NCBI RefSeq assembly: GCF_014197855.1
Contig: NZ_JACIGJ010000013.1
Span: 62,001 to 126,000 of the forward strand
DNA length: 64,000 nt
Source of the DNA: Roseospira marina
GTDB taxonomy: Bacteria; Pseudomonadota; Alphaproteobacteria; Rhodospirillales; Rhodospirillaceae
Direction: 5' to 3'
The notes beneath the pieces are model-generated. The model saw only the letters and a list, made by a program, of their open reading frames with translations. It was not told the DNA's origin and did no database searches. Positions 17,802 to 25,457 of this stretch are shown here, in pieces. A program made the position numbers and the translations under genes. The first letter of the stretch is position 1, and each line of letters opens with the position of its first letter.

Positions 17802-19103
17802 ATGTCCGTCCCCCCGTTTCCGGAGCACCCGCAGCGCGAGATGCTCATCCGGGAGCTGCACGCGCGCCCGTCGGAGCCGCACAAGGCCCCGATGCGCATT
17901 TCGCAGATCACGATCCTGTCGGGAGAGCACGGCGGAGACTCGGACCGGGCCCATCTGGCGCGGTTGTGCAGCCGCAAGGGCGCGCCGCCGCCGGCCGAGG
18001 GCGCCAAACAACATGTCGCCGACTTCGGCGGATTGACGGTGAAGTGGGAGCGCCACACCGAGTTCAGTTCGTATGCGTTTTCCCGCCGGGCCCATTTCAC
18101 CATGCCGTTCGAGCAGCCGGTCATCGAGGAGGTACCGCAGGATTGGCTCGCCGAGCTGCCCGGCGATGTGCTGTCGGCGGTGCACGTCGCCCTGCTGCCC
18201 AGCGCCGTCGAGATGCCCGACGCCGAGGAACTCTCGCTGCGCCACTTCAATGGCAATCCCCTGATCGCCAATACGGTAGCCGGCGGCAAGGCCCGGGTGT
18301 GGGCGGACTTCCGGCTCCATGCCGACCACTTCACCCGGATCCTCGTGCAGGACCTGGGTCTTGACGAGCGTCACGCCGGCCGCACGATTCAGCGCCTGAT
18401 CGAACTGAACACCTATCGCGCGCTGTCGCTCCTGGCGTTTCCCCTGGCACAGGATACCCTTCCGCAGCTGCGGGGCATCGACGAAAGTCTGGCCGAGGTC
18501 AGCACGCGCATGGCCGACACGGCGGACCCCGCGACGGACGCCGAACTGCTGTCCCGTCTGTCGCAGCTGTCCGCCGATATCGAGAGTCTGGCCGCCCGTA
18601 CCAGCTATCGATTCGGCGCCACGCGAGCCTACTACGGGCTGGTCCGCCAGCGGCTGCGCGATCTGCGCACCGACCGCCTCGAAGGCTACCTGACCATCGA
18701 CGGCTTCCTGGATCGCCGCATGGGGCCGGCGATGGCCACCTGCGAAACGGCCGAGACGCGCCAGGAAGCGCTGGCCCAGCGCGCCACCCGCATCGGCAGC
18801 CTGCTGCGCGCCCGCGTCGAGGTGGCGGTGGAAAAGCAGAACAGCGACCTGCTGACCAGCATGAACGAGCGCTCCCGCATTCAGCTCAAGCTGCAAGAGA
18901 CGGTCGAGGGTCTGTCCGTGGTGGCAATCAGCTACTACGCCGTCGGGCTGGTTAGCTATCTGTTCAAGGGCGTGGAGAGCACCGGCGTGCCGCTGAACGT
19001 CGGGATCGCCACCGGCCTGTCGGTGCCCGTGGTGGCCGGCCTCGTCTGGTACGGCATCCACACGGCCAAACACGCCGTGGTCAAGCGTAAGGACACGGAT
19101 TAA
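17802..19103 (+). CDS. DUF3422 family membrane-associated protein
   Basis: 433 residues. The N-terminus (PEHPQREMLIRELHARP) and the length match the DUF3422 family common in proteobacteria, function unknown. The body is largely alpha-helical with a probable coiled coil around residues 220-360. Two hydrophobic segments near the C-terminus (AISYYAVGLVSYLF and GIATGLSVPVVAGLVWY) suggest membrane anchoring with the bulk in the cytoplasm. GGGAGA precedes the ATG. The 4-bp gap from trpF implies co-transcription with pyrF-trpF. Confidence 0.85.
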   Translation: MSVPPFPEHPQREMLIRELHARPSEPHKAPMRISQITILSGEHGGDSDRAHLARLCSRKGAPPPAEGAKQHVADFGGLTVKWERHTEFSSYAFSRRAHFTMPFEQPVIEEVPQDWLAELPGDVLSAVHVALLPSAVEMPDAEELSLRHFNGNPLIANTVAGGKARVWADFRLHADHFTRILVQDLGLDERHAGRTIQRLIELNTYRALSLLAFPLAQDTLPQLRGIDESLAEVSTRMADTADPATDAELLSRLSQLSADIESLAARTSYRFGATRAYYGLVRQRLRDLRTDRLEGYLTIDGFLDRRMGPAMATCETAETRQEALAQRATRIGSLLRARVEVAVEKQNSDLLTSMNERSRIQLKLQETVEGLSVVAISYYAVGLVSYLFKGVESTGVPLNVGIATGLSVPVVAGLVWYGIHTAKHAVVKRKDTD

Positions 19104-19148
19104 AGGGGGCGGTGCCCCGCCCCAGGCACCGCTTTCATGCGCGTGCCA

Positions 19149-19306
19149 GCGCCTCAGGCGCGGCGTTTCGTGGCGCCTCAGGCGCGGCGTTTCGTGGCGC
19201 CTCAGGTGCGGCGTTTCGTGGCGCCTCAGGCGCGGCGTTTCGTGGCGCCTCAGGCGCGGCGTTTCGTGGCGCCTCAGGTGCGGCGTTTCGTGGCGCCTCA
19301 GGCGCC
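19149..19306. repeat. 24-bp tandem repeats in AAB-AAB order between convergent genes
   Basis: Six complete 24-bp units plus a 14-bp partial seventh. Each unit contains GCGCCTCAGGCGC, a hairpin with a TCA loop. Units 3 and 6 differ by one base (GGTGC for GGCGC), so the array is a 72-bp three-unit block duplicated once. The stop codon of the carbonic anhydrase (TGA, minus strand) lies in the partial unit. It sits between the ends of two convergent genes and could act as a multi-hairpin bidirectional terminator. Confidence 0.95.
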
Positions 19307-19939
19307 GGGGGTCTCCCGGCGCAGGCGCATCACCATGTCGAGGTCCTCAGGGCCCGCCAGGGTGCAGTTCAGATCGTGCAGGCGGCCGTTATCCAGCGAG
19401 TAAATCCATCCGTGGACCTGGAGAAACTGGCCGCGCGCCCAGGCGTCCTGAACGATCGTCGTGGCCGCCACGTTGCGGCTCTGCTCGATCACGTTCAACT
19501 CACACAGGGTGTCCAGGCGCGTCGCCTCGTCCAGGTCCGACAGGGCGTCGGCGTTCTGCGCCATGATGGTCTTGATCGGCCGCAGCCAGTTGTCGATTAG
19601 GCCGAAGGCGCGCCCGCTCATCGCGGCCCGCACGCCACCGCAGCCGTAATGGCCGGTCACGGCCACATGGCGGACCTTCAGGATCTCCACGGCGTATTGC
19701 AGAACGGCCAGCAGGTTCAGATCGGATGGCACGACCATGTTCGCCACGTTGCGGTGCACGAACAGCTCGCCCGGATCGAGCCCGACGATGTCGTTGGCCG
19801 GAACCCGGCTGTCGGAGCACCCGATCCAAAGGAACTCCGGCGACTGCTGATTGACCAACCGCTGGAAGAAAGCCGGATCGGCATCGGTCTTGCGCGCCCG
19901 CCAGGCGGCGTTGTTTGCAAACAGGCGTTCGATGGGCAT
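19298..19939 (-). CDS. Beta-class carbonic anhydrase
   Basis: 213 residues. It hydrates CO2 to bicarbonate with a zinc ion. Zinc ligands are visible: Cys in WIGCSDSRVPAN, and His and Cys in TGHYGCGGV. The Asp-Arg dyad is in CSDSR. FVHRNVANMV is the usual neighbour. The start MPIERLFANN at 19939 has GGGAGA upstream; an extra 15 in-frame residues upstream are not family-like. The gene ends in the 24-bp repeat array, and a minus-strand terminator (19966-19996) lies only 27 bp ahead of the ATG. Confidence 0.93.
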   Translation of the reverse strand: MPIERLFANNAAWRARKTDADPAFFQRLVNQQSPEFLWIGCSDSRVPANDIVGLDPGELFVHRNVANMVVPSDLNLLAVLQYAVEILKVRHVAVTGHYGCGGVRAAMSGRAFGLIDNWLRPIKTIMAQNADALSDLDEATRLDTLCELNVIEQSRNVAATTIVQDAWARGQFLQVHGWIYSLDNGRLHDLNCTLAGPEDLDMVMRLRRETPGA

Positions 19940-19965
19940 CGCTGCGAGATCTCCCAACCGGTCAC

Positions 19966-19996
19966 AAAAAAGGGGCTCGACCACGCGGTCAAGCCC
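19966..19996 (-). terminator. Rho-independent terminator after the tRNA-like remnant
   Basis: Minus-strand stem GGGCTTGACC / GGTCGAGCCC with a 4-base loop, followed by CTTTTTT. It closes whatever is transcribed from the right (the tRNA remnant or the UvrA-like gene) just before the carbonic anhydrase. Its 3' side, GAGCCCCTTTTTTGTG, nearly matches that of the tRNA-Ala terminator at 22755-22785. Confidence 0.8.
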
Positions 19997-20005
19997 GTCC
20001 TTAGA

Positions 20006-20078
20006 TGCGTGGAGTCGCGAGGATCGGCCCCCCGACCTCTACAAGGCGATTGTGCGGGGCTCAGCACGACTCGGCCAT
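20006..20078 (-). pseudogene. Degenerate tRNA-Ala-like copy
   Basis: The minus strand matches the tRNA-Ala(GGC) at 22796-22871 over its 3' half. The anticodon arm and variable loop segment agree in 18 of 20 bases (CAATCGCCTTGTAGAGGTC here), then a T-arm-like GGGGGGCCGATCCTC and CGACTCCACG in place of CGGCTCCACC. The D-arm half is poorly kept and the stems no longer pair well, so it is not expected to be functional. A terminator follows at the same distance as after the intact tRNA. Confidence 0.5.
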
Positions 20079-20260
20079 TTCCTTAGGTTCCTGCCCTCGA
20101 CGCGCCCGCAGGTCACCGGTTCGTGCCGGTATTCTGTGGCGGCATGTGACAAGGCCCGAGCTGATCGGTAGCCGAGGCTGCAGCCCCATGTCAAGGCGCA
20201 ATCTGTCACGCGAGGCCCTGGACCATGACCCGCGCGCCCCATGCCTCCCGCGGCCGCCCC

Positions 20261-22594
20261 CTATGGCACCGTCCCATGTCCCCGCTCTGCGTCTGGCCGT
20301 ACGATCTCAGAGGCGGCGGACACCGAGGACCGGGCGTCTATGGCCCGGACCAGATACGGCCCGGTGACCGAACGGGGATCGTCCATCAGCCCGGCCGGGC
20401 CTCCTTGATAGATCACGTGGCCCCCGTGTTTCCCGGCCCCCGGACCCATTTCAATCACATGATCCGCCGCCGCGATCATATCGAGATTGTGTTCGACGAT
20501 GATCAGGGTGAGGCCTTGATCCAGAAGAGCCCTGAACATCGCGATCAGCCGGGCGACATCGGCCATGTGCAGGCCGGATGTGGGCTCATCGAACACGTAT
20601 ATGCGCCCCGTGCGACCGAGTTCGCCCGCCAGCTTCAGCCGCTGCCGCTCGCCCCCGGACAATGTCGACACCCGTTGCCCGATCTGTATGTAACCCAGCC
20701 CCACCTGGTCCAGTCGAGCGAGGGCCTCCGAAATCCGCCGATGACCGCCGAACACCGCGCGAAGCTCTGAGGCGCGCATGTCCATGATCTGATCGATCGC
20801 GTAACCCGCGACACGAATGGACCGGGCTTCGGCCGAGTAGCCCGACCCCGCGCACGCCTCGCAGGGCGCTTCAACGGCATCAAGAAACGCGAGATCGGTT
20901 TTGACCACGCCACGTCCCTTGCACGCCGGACAGGCCCCTGCCGCATTCGTGCTGAAGAGGCCAACGGGCTTGCCGCTCCGGCGCGCGTAGTCCCGCCGGA
21001 CATCGTCCAGAATGCCAAGATAGCTTGCGGCGGTGGAGCGCGAGGAGCCGCGGAGTTCCGACTGGTCTATGACGACGATGTCCGCGCGAAGCCGCGGCAG
21101 GATGCGATTGGCGAGCGTCGACTTTCCGGACCCGGCGACGCCGGCGATCACGGTCATCAGACCCAGCGGGATGTCCACCGACAGGTCATGCACATTGAAC
21201 ATGGATTGGTTGGTGACGTGCACCCAGCCGGACGGCGCACGCGGCGCCGCATTGAGGTGCACGGGCCTGCGAAAACCCCGCCCGGTTTGGGTGTCGGACT
21301 CCTGCAGGCCGGCCACCGCTCCCTGATAGACGACCTGCCCGCCGGCGTGTCCAGAGCCGGGCCCGATGTCGATCACATGGTCGGCGATCGCAATCAGATC
21401 GGGATCATGTTCGACCAACAGAACGCTGTTGCCCTTGTCCCGCAAGCGGATCAGCAGCTGACCAAGATGGTGCACATCGCGGGCGTGGAGGCCGACGCTC
21501 GGCTCATCAAAGATGTAGGCAATGTCCGCAAGGCTGCTGCCGAGATGGCGGATCATCTTTATCCGCTGGGACTCCCCGCCGGACAACCCGGCCGTCCCAC
21601 GGTCCAGGCTGAGATAATCCAGACCGATATCGATCATGCTCTCGAGCTTTTCCCGCAAGGACGAGAGAACCGGTCGCATCTCAGGCTCGTGAACGCCGCT
21701 CAGGAACCCCATGAGATCCGCCGCCTCCATGGCGGCACAGGCGGCAATGTTATGGCCCGCGATGCGACAGGACAGCACGGTCGGGTTCAGACGCGCCCCG
21801 CCGCACGCCGGACACGGCCCCGTCCGCGTGATCCGCTCAAGGGCGTCGCGCTCGGGCTCCGAAAGATCCGACAGGTTGCGGTCCAGAAAGGAGCGTCGCA
21901 ACCGCGGCAGAACGCCTTCGTACACCGTGGTCTTGGGCCAGCCCGGCTTGGGGTCGGTAACGGGCGTCCCCTCGTCCACCGTCAAGCGTATCCACTCCGC
22001 ATCGGAATAGGCGGACAGGGGCTTGGCCGTATCGAAAAAGCCGGACAGGGCGTAGCGCTTCCAGCGCCACGCTCCTGGTTCGAACCCCGGAAACAGGATG
22101 GCGCCGTCGTCCAGCGAGCGCCCACGATCGAACAAGGCCAGCTCGTCGACCACCCGGACCGTCCCGAGGCCTTGGCACTCTGGGCACATCCCGTCCGGGT
22201 TGTTGAAGGAGAACAGGCTCGATTCTCCGATATGAGGCTGGCCAATACGCGAAAACAGCAAGCGTAGGAGGGCATAGATTTCGGTCGCCGTCCCGACGGT
22301 CGATCGGGTGCTCCCGCCAAGCCGACGCTGATCCACGACAATAGACGCCGGCACGTTCTCCAGGCGATCCGCATCCGGCCGCCCCATATGCGGCATCCTG
22401 TTGCGCACGAAGGTCGGATAGGTTTCCGCCAGGTGGCGCTGTGACTCCGCCGCGATGGTATCGAACAAGAGCGATGATTTGCCGGAGCCGGACACACCGG
22501 TGAACACGACAAGATGTCCCTTGGGGATATCCAGGGATACATTTTTGAGATTGTTCGTTCGTGCACGAACAATCCGCATCGCTCCCTTGGTCAT
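20261..22594 (-). CDS. UvrA-like ABC ATPase (DrrC/UvrA2-type, short form)
   Basis: 777 residues, against ~950 for housekeeping UvrA. Two ABC modules are present: Walker A GVSGSGKSS and GVAGSGKST, signatures LSGGESQRIK and LSGGERQRLK, Walker B IFDEPSVGL and FDEPTSGL. Zinc knuckles are CPECQGLG, CPACGGARL and CPACKGRG...CEACAGSGY. The short length and these motifs match the DrrC/UvrA2 group linked to DNA-intercalating drug resistance rather than general excision repair. The UvrB-interaction insert appears reduced. It stands alone between tRNA-Ala and a tRNA-like remnant, which suggests acquisition. No integrase is present. Start at 22594 has AAGG upstream; 22579 is an alternative. Confidence 0.88.
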   Translation of the reverse strand: MTKGAMRIVRARTNNLKNVSLDIPKGHLVVFTGVSGSGKSSLLFDTIAAESQRHLAETYPTFVRNRMPHMGRPDADRLENVPASIVVDQRRLGGSTRSTVGTATEIYALLRLLFSRIGQPHIGESSLFSFNNPDGMCPECQGLGTVRVVDELALFDRGRSLDDGAILFPGFEPGAWRWKRYALSGFFDTAKPLSAYSDAEWIRLTVDEGTPVTDPKPGWPKTTVYEGVLPRLRRSFLDRNLSDLSEPERDALERITRTGPCPACGGARLNPTVLSCRIAGHNIAACAAMEAADLMGFLSGVHEPEMRPVLSSLREKLESMIDIGLDYLSLDRGTAGLSGGESQRIKMIRHLGSSLADIAYIFDEPSVGLHARDVHHLGQLLIRLRDKGNSVLLVEHDPDLIAIADHVIDIGPGSGHAGGQVVYQGAVAGLQESDTQTGRGFRRPVHLNAAPRAPSGWVHVTNQSMFNVHDLSVDIPLGLMTVIAGVAGSGKSTLANRILPRLRADIVVIDQSELRGSSRSTAASYLGILDDVRRDYARRSGKPVGLFSTNAAGACPACKGRGVVKTDLAFLDAVEAPCEACAGSGYSAEARSIRVAGYAIDQIMDMRASELRAVFGGHRRISEALARLDQVGLGYIQIGQRVSTLSGGERQRLKLAGELGRTGRIYVFDEPTSGLHMADVARLIAMFRALLDQGLTLIIVEHNLDMIAAADHVIEMGPGAGKHGGHVIYQGGPAGLMDDPRSVTGPYLVRAIDARSSVSAASEIVRPDAERGHGTVP
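22549..22574. promoter_or_regulatory. Perfect inverted repeat at the start of the UvrA-like gene
   Basis: Arms GATTGTTCG and CGAACAATC (9 bp, perfect) with an 8-bp spacer lie within the first codons of the UvrA-like gene. This is operator-like or a translation-blocking hairpin. It is not the direct-repeat LexA box seen at 51432. Confidence 0.4.
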
Positions 22595-22754
22595 CGCCGC
22601 GTACCTTGGCCTGTCGCCAGGTGGTTTAAGGCCATCGCTCGGCCTCCAGCGCCCCGATCGCGCAAACCATCGCGCGGTGCCCTTGGTCGACCATGCGCGC
22701 GATCGTCAGCGCAAGCGTGATAGCAGTCCGTGGCGCATTCTGTGGCACGCCACG

Positions 22755-22785
22755 AAAAAGGGGCTGCGAAATACTTCGCAACCCC
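22755..22785 (-). terminator. Rho-independent terminator of tRNA-Ala
   Basis: Minus-strand stem GGGGTTGCGAA / TTTCGCAGCCCC with a 3-base loop, followed by TTTTT, beginning 10 bases after the tRNA CCA end. Confidence 0.9.
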
Positions 22786-22795
22786 TTGATCTGAT

Positions 22796-22871
<76 letters not shown>

Positions 22872-23294
22872 ATAGTGTCTCGTCAGGCTACCTCGCCACA
22901 GCATCCCGTGGCTTCGGTCCGGATTGGGGTCCGGATCGACCCTCTCTCGGTGGGCTGCATGGCACCCCATGTCCCGGGAGAAGGAGAGGTTTTCGCGCCG
23001 CCCGGTGCGGCGCAACCCCCTGTCGAGGCCCGGGAACTTAGGGGCTGAGCCGGCCGGGGGCAAGCGGAAAATGCGGGGTTGGTCGACTTTTTTTGCGGCC
23101 TCCCGCACGCCCCGAAACGAACCCGCTCATCCCACAACGCACACGCACCACGCACGACCTTCATCGCCGTATCCGATCCCCGGCGCGAGCGCGCTGTCGT
23201 GCTCCGCGGCACTGGCCGTGTTGAAATGGCGGCTGGCCACCCTGTCATACTCGCGACGGAGCCCGGTCGACCACCCCGCCCGACCACGGTCCGT
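22872..23294. other. Gap upstream of tRNA-Ala, holds its promoter
   Basis: 423 bp between two minus-strand genes. It holds the probable tRNA promoter (23035-23063). The rest shows no coding signal on either strand. A poly-T run (23088-23094) and A/C-rich bases to about 23160 are the only other notable compositional features. Confidence 0.5.
23035..23063 (-). promoter_or_regulatory. Putative sigma-70 promoter for tRNA-Ala
   Basis: On the minus strand, TTGCCC and TAAGTT are separated by exactly 17 bases, about 165 bp upstream of the tRNA. The assignment rests on spacing and partial consensus only. Confidence 0.4.
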
Positions 23295-23660
23295 CTATTC
23301 GTCGTCGCCTTCGTTGTCGAGGTGGTCGATCACCTCGGCCATGTCCTCGTCGTCCTCGCCGAGGTCCGAGGCGTCCTCGATCATGTCGTCGCGTTCGTCA
23401 TCGCTCGTGTCGTCATGATCACCCAGGTCGGTGTCGTCCAGTTCGGTCTCGTCCACGGACTCCAGGGATTCATCGGGCACGGGTGCCGCTTTCGGCTTTT
23501 TCTCCACCGGCGCCGGCCGAGCGCGGCGAGTCCGGGTGGGCGCCTCTTCCTCATACACCGCCTCGCACTTCGGGCAGATGATGGGCTGGCGCCGCATGTC
23601 GTAGAAGCGGGCTCCGCAAGAGCCGCAGGTTCGCTTGGATCCCCATTCCGGCTTGGCCAC
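23295..23660 (-). CDS. FYDLN-acid family zinc-ribbon protein (TIGR02300)
   Basis: 121 residues. The N-terminus GTKRTCGSCGARFYDM-like segment (here WGSKRTCGSCGARFYDM) and CPKCEAVYEEE give two CxxC pairs that should bind zinc. A Pro/Lys-rich linker and a strongly acidic C-terminal half (Asp/Glu runs from residue ~75) follow. This is the alphaproteobacterial family named for its FYDLN-acid features. Function unknown. It starts at GTG with GGAGG 8 bases upstream, and lies divergent to cmk-rpsA with tRNA-Ala downstream, the usual family setting. Confidence 0.9.
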   Translation of the reverse strand: MAKPEWGSKRTCGSCGARFYDMRRQPIICPKCEAVYEEEAPTRTRRARPAPVEKKPKAAPVPDESLESVDETELDDTDLGDHDDTSDDERDDMIEDASDLGEDDEDMAEVIDHLDNEGDDE

Positions 23661-23923
23661 CCTTAATCCTCCCTGGATCTGGCTTCCGACACATGCCCTC
23701 CCCGGGTCGCATGTGGGCGCGCCTGGGCGAGTTGGGGGCGTTTGCCATCATCGTCCCGGCAAGTCAACGCTCTTGGTTCACCCGTTCGACTCCTGCATCC
23801 CAGAGAGGCCCTAAGCCCACACACAGAGCGGAGGACGGCGGCGGTGGCTGTTGCCGGACCCAACCGCGTGCTAGACCGCCCGACAGCGTACCCGCCGCCC
23901 GCCGTCAGTCGAGAGCCGCCACC

Positions 23924-25378
23924 ATGACCGACACCGCATCTGTTCTGCCCTCCCCCGTCGAGACCGAGACGGTTGCCGCCGACACACGCGCGGCCCGCGC
24001 CGCCCTGAACGGACTGGCCGCGCTGCTGGCCACCGCCACCGTCGGTGAAAGCCGCCTGCCGGCGGATGCCCTTGCGGAGGGCCAGGACAGGCTGACGCAG
24101 GCCTTGGGAGCCACGCCGGCGGCGCCCAACGCCCCAGAGGGGCTTCCCGGACTGGCCGGATGCGGCCTCGGCGGCCTGCGCGAACCGGACGCGCCCCTTG
24201 ATCTGCGCGCCCACCCCGCCCTGATCGCGCCCTTGTGCGGCCTGCTCGCCGCGCACGACGGGACGGCCGTCATCTTGGCCGACGCCCTGCCGAAGGGACT
24301 GGTTCCGCTTCTGGAAACCATGGGCGCCGCCGTGCAGGGGGCCGACCACGGCGCCCGTCCGCCCCTGTCGCTGCGTGGGACCCCGACCCTTATGGTGCCG
24401 GCGATGGTCCCGGAGGACCAACCGCACGAACCGGTCCCGCTGGCCCTGGCGCGCCTGTTCGCCGGCCTCGCGTGCCCCGGCCGGACCACGGCCGCCCTGC
24501 CCCCGACGCTGGGCGGTCCCTTGGCCGACCTGCTGGCCGCGTTCGGCATTCCGGTCGCCCTCGCCCCCTGCGGCGCACGGCTGGCGCTGACGGTCACCGG
24601 CGAGGCGGAGACGACGCCCGCGAGCCTTACGGCGGACTGGGTGACGGCCCCGCCCTGGGTCCGAGCCGCGCAGGCCGCCTCCACGGGCGCGATCACCGTG
24701 GCCATCGATGGGCCCGCAGCGGCCGGCAAAGGCACCCTGGCCCGATCGCTGGCGGATGCCCTGGGCCTAGCCTATCTGGACACGGGGCGCCTGTACCGGG
24801 CGACCGGCTACAGCGTTCTGCAAGCGGGCGGCGACCCGTCCGATCCGGCGGCGGCGGAACAGGCCGCGCGGTCCCTCGACACCCGCGTGCTGGCCGATCC
24901 CGCGCTGCGCAGCGAGGCGGCCGGGGATGCGGCCTCCCGTGTGGCGGCCATTCCCGCGGTGCGCGACGCCCTGCTGGCGTTCCAGCGCCAGTTCGCCCGC
25001 ACTCCGCCGGATGGGGCTTGGGGCGCGGTGCTCGACGGCCGCGATATCGGGTCGGTCGTATGCCCGAGCGCACCGGTCAAACTCTTCGTTACAGCCAGCG
25101 CGGAAACCCGGGCGCAACGGCGCTTTCTTGAGTTGCGGGATGCCGGTCAAGACGTTATAGAGTCGCGCATCCTTCAGGACATGAAGGCGCGGGACGCCCG
25201 GGATTCCTCTCGCGGCATTGCGCCGCTTGTGCCCGCGGCTGATGCCGTTGTGCTGGATACGTCCGATCTTGATCGGACCGAGGCGCTCGCCGCCGCGTTC
25301 GCCCTTGCGGGTGATCGCCTGCGGGCCGCCGGCAGCGATGTCGCCCGCGCAAGCATGAGCCACACCGGCGCCTCCTGA
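23924..25378 (+). CDS. cmk: CMP kinase with a degenerate AroA-like N-terminal domain
   Basis: 484 residues. Residues ~257-480 are a full cytidylate kinase: ITVAIDGPAAAGKGT (P-loop 262-270), YLDTGRLYRATGY, LDGRDIGSVVCP and RFLELRDAG. It phosphorylates CMP/dCMP. Residues 1-255 align by eye with the first half of EPSP synthase (AroA): LPADALAEGQDRL for the LLEGEDVL region, GLGGLREPDAPLDLRAHP for G.GGLREP..VLDLGNSGT, then PLSLRG and FAGLACPGRTTA for LLAGLNTPG.TT. The active-site DKSxSHR and NSGT motifs are lost, and the second half of AroA is missing. In many alphaproteobacteria intact aroA precedes cmk, so this looks like a fused, dead remnant kept in frame. An independent internal start for the kinase is possible. 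Confidence 0.85.
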   Translation: MTDTASVLPSPVETETVAADTRAARAALNGLAALLATATVGESRLPADALAEGQDRLTQALGATPAAPNAPEGLPGLAGCGLGGLREPDAPLDLRAHPALIAPLCGLLAAHDGTAVILADALPKGLVPLLETMGAAVQGADHGARPPLSLRGTPTLMVPAMVPEDQPHEPVPLALARLFAGLACPGRTTAALPPTLGGPLADLLAAFGIPVALAPCGARLALTVTGEAETTPASLTADWVTAPPWVRAAQAASTGAITVAIDGPAAAGKGTLARSLADALGLAYLDTGRLYRATGYSVLQAGGDPSDPAAAEQAARSLDTRVLADPALRSEAAGDAASRVAAIPAVRDALLAFQRQFARTPPDGAWGAVLDGRDIGSVVCPSAPVKLFVTASAETRAQRRFLELRDAGQDVIESRILQDMKARDARDSSRGIAPLVPAADAVVLDTSDLDRTEALAAAFALAGDRLRAAGSDVARASMSHTGAS

Positions 25379-25457
25379 ACAAACGCCTTGGCAAAGACCG
25401 CCGGACCCAACCGGCTGGCCAGAAAAAACCGTGAACGACCCGAAAGGAAGACCACAG

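Noticed and set aside
19149-19306. Repeat array considered as a CRISPR
   Set aside because: Units are directly contiguous with no unique spacers, and there are no cas genes.
20261-22594. Housekeeping uvrA
   Set aside because: At 777 residues it is ~170 shorter than uvrA, and its motifs fit the DrrC/UvrA2 group.
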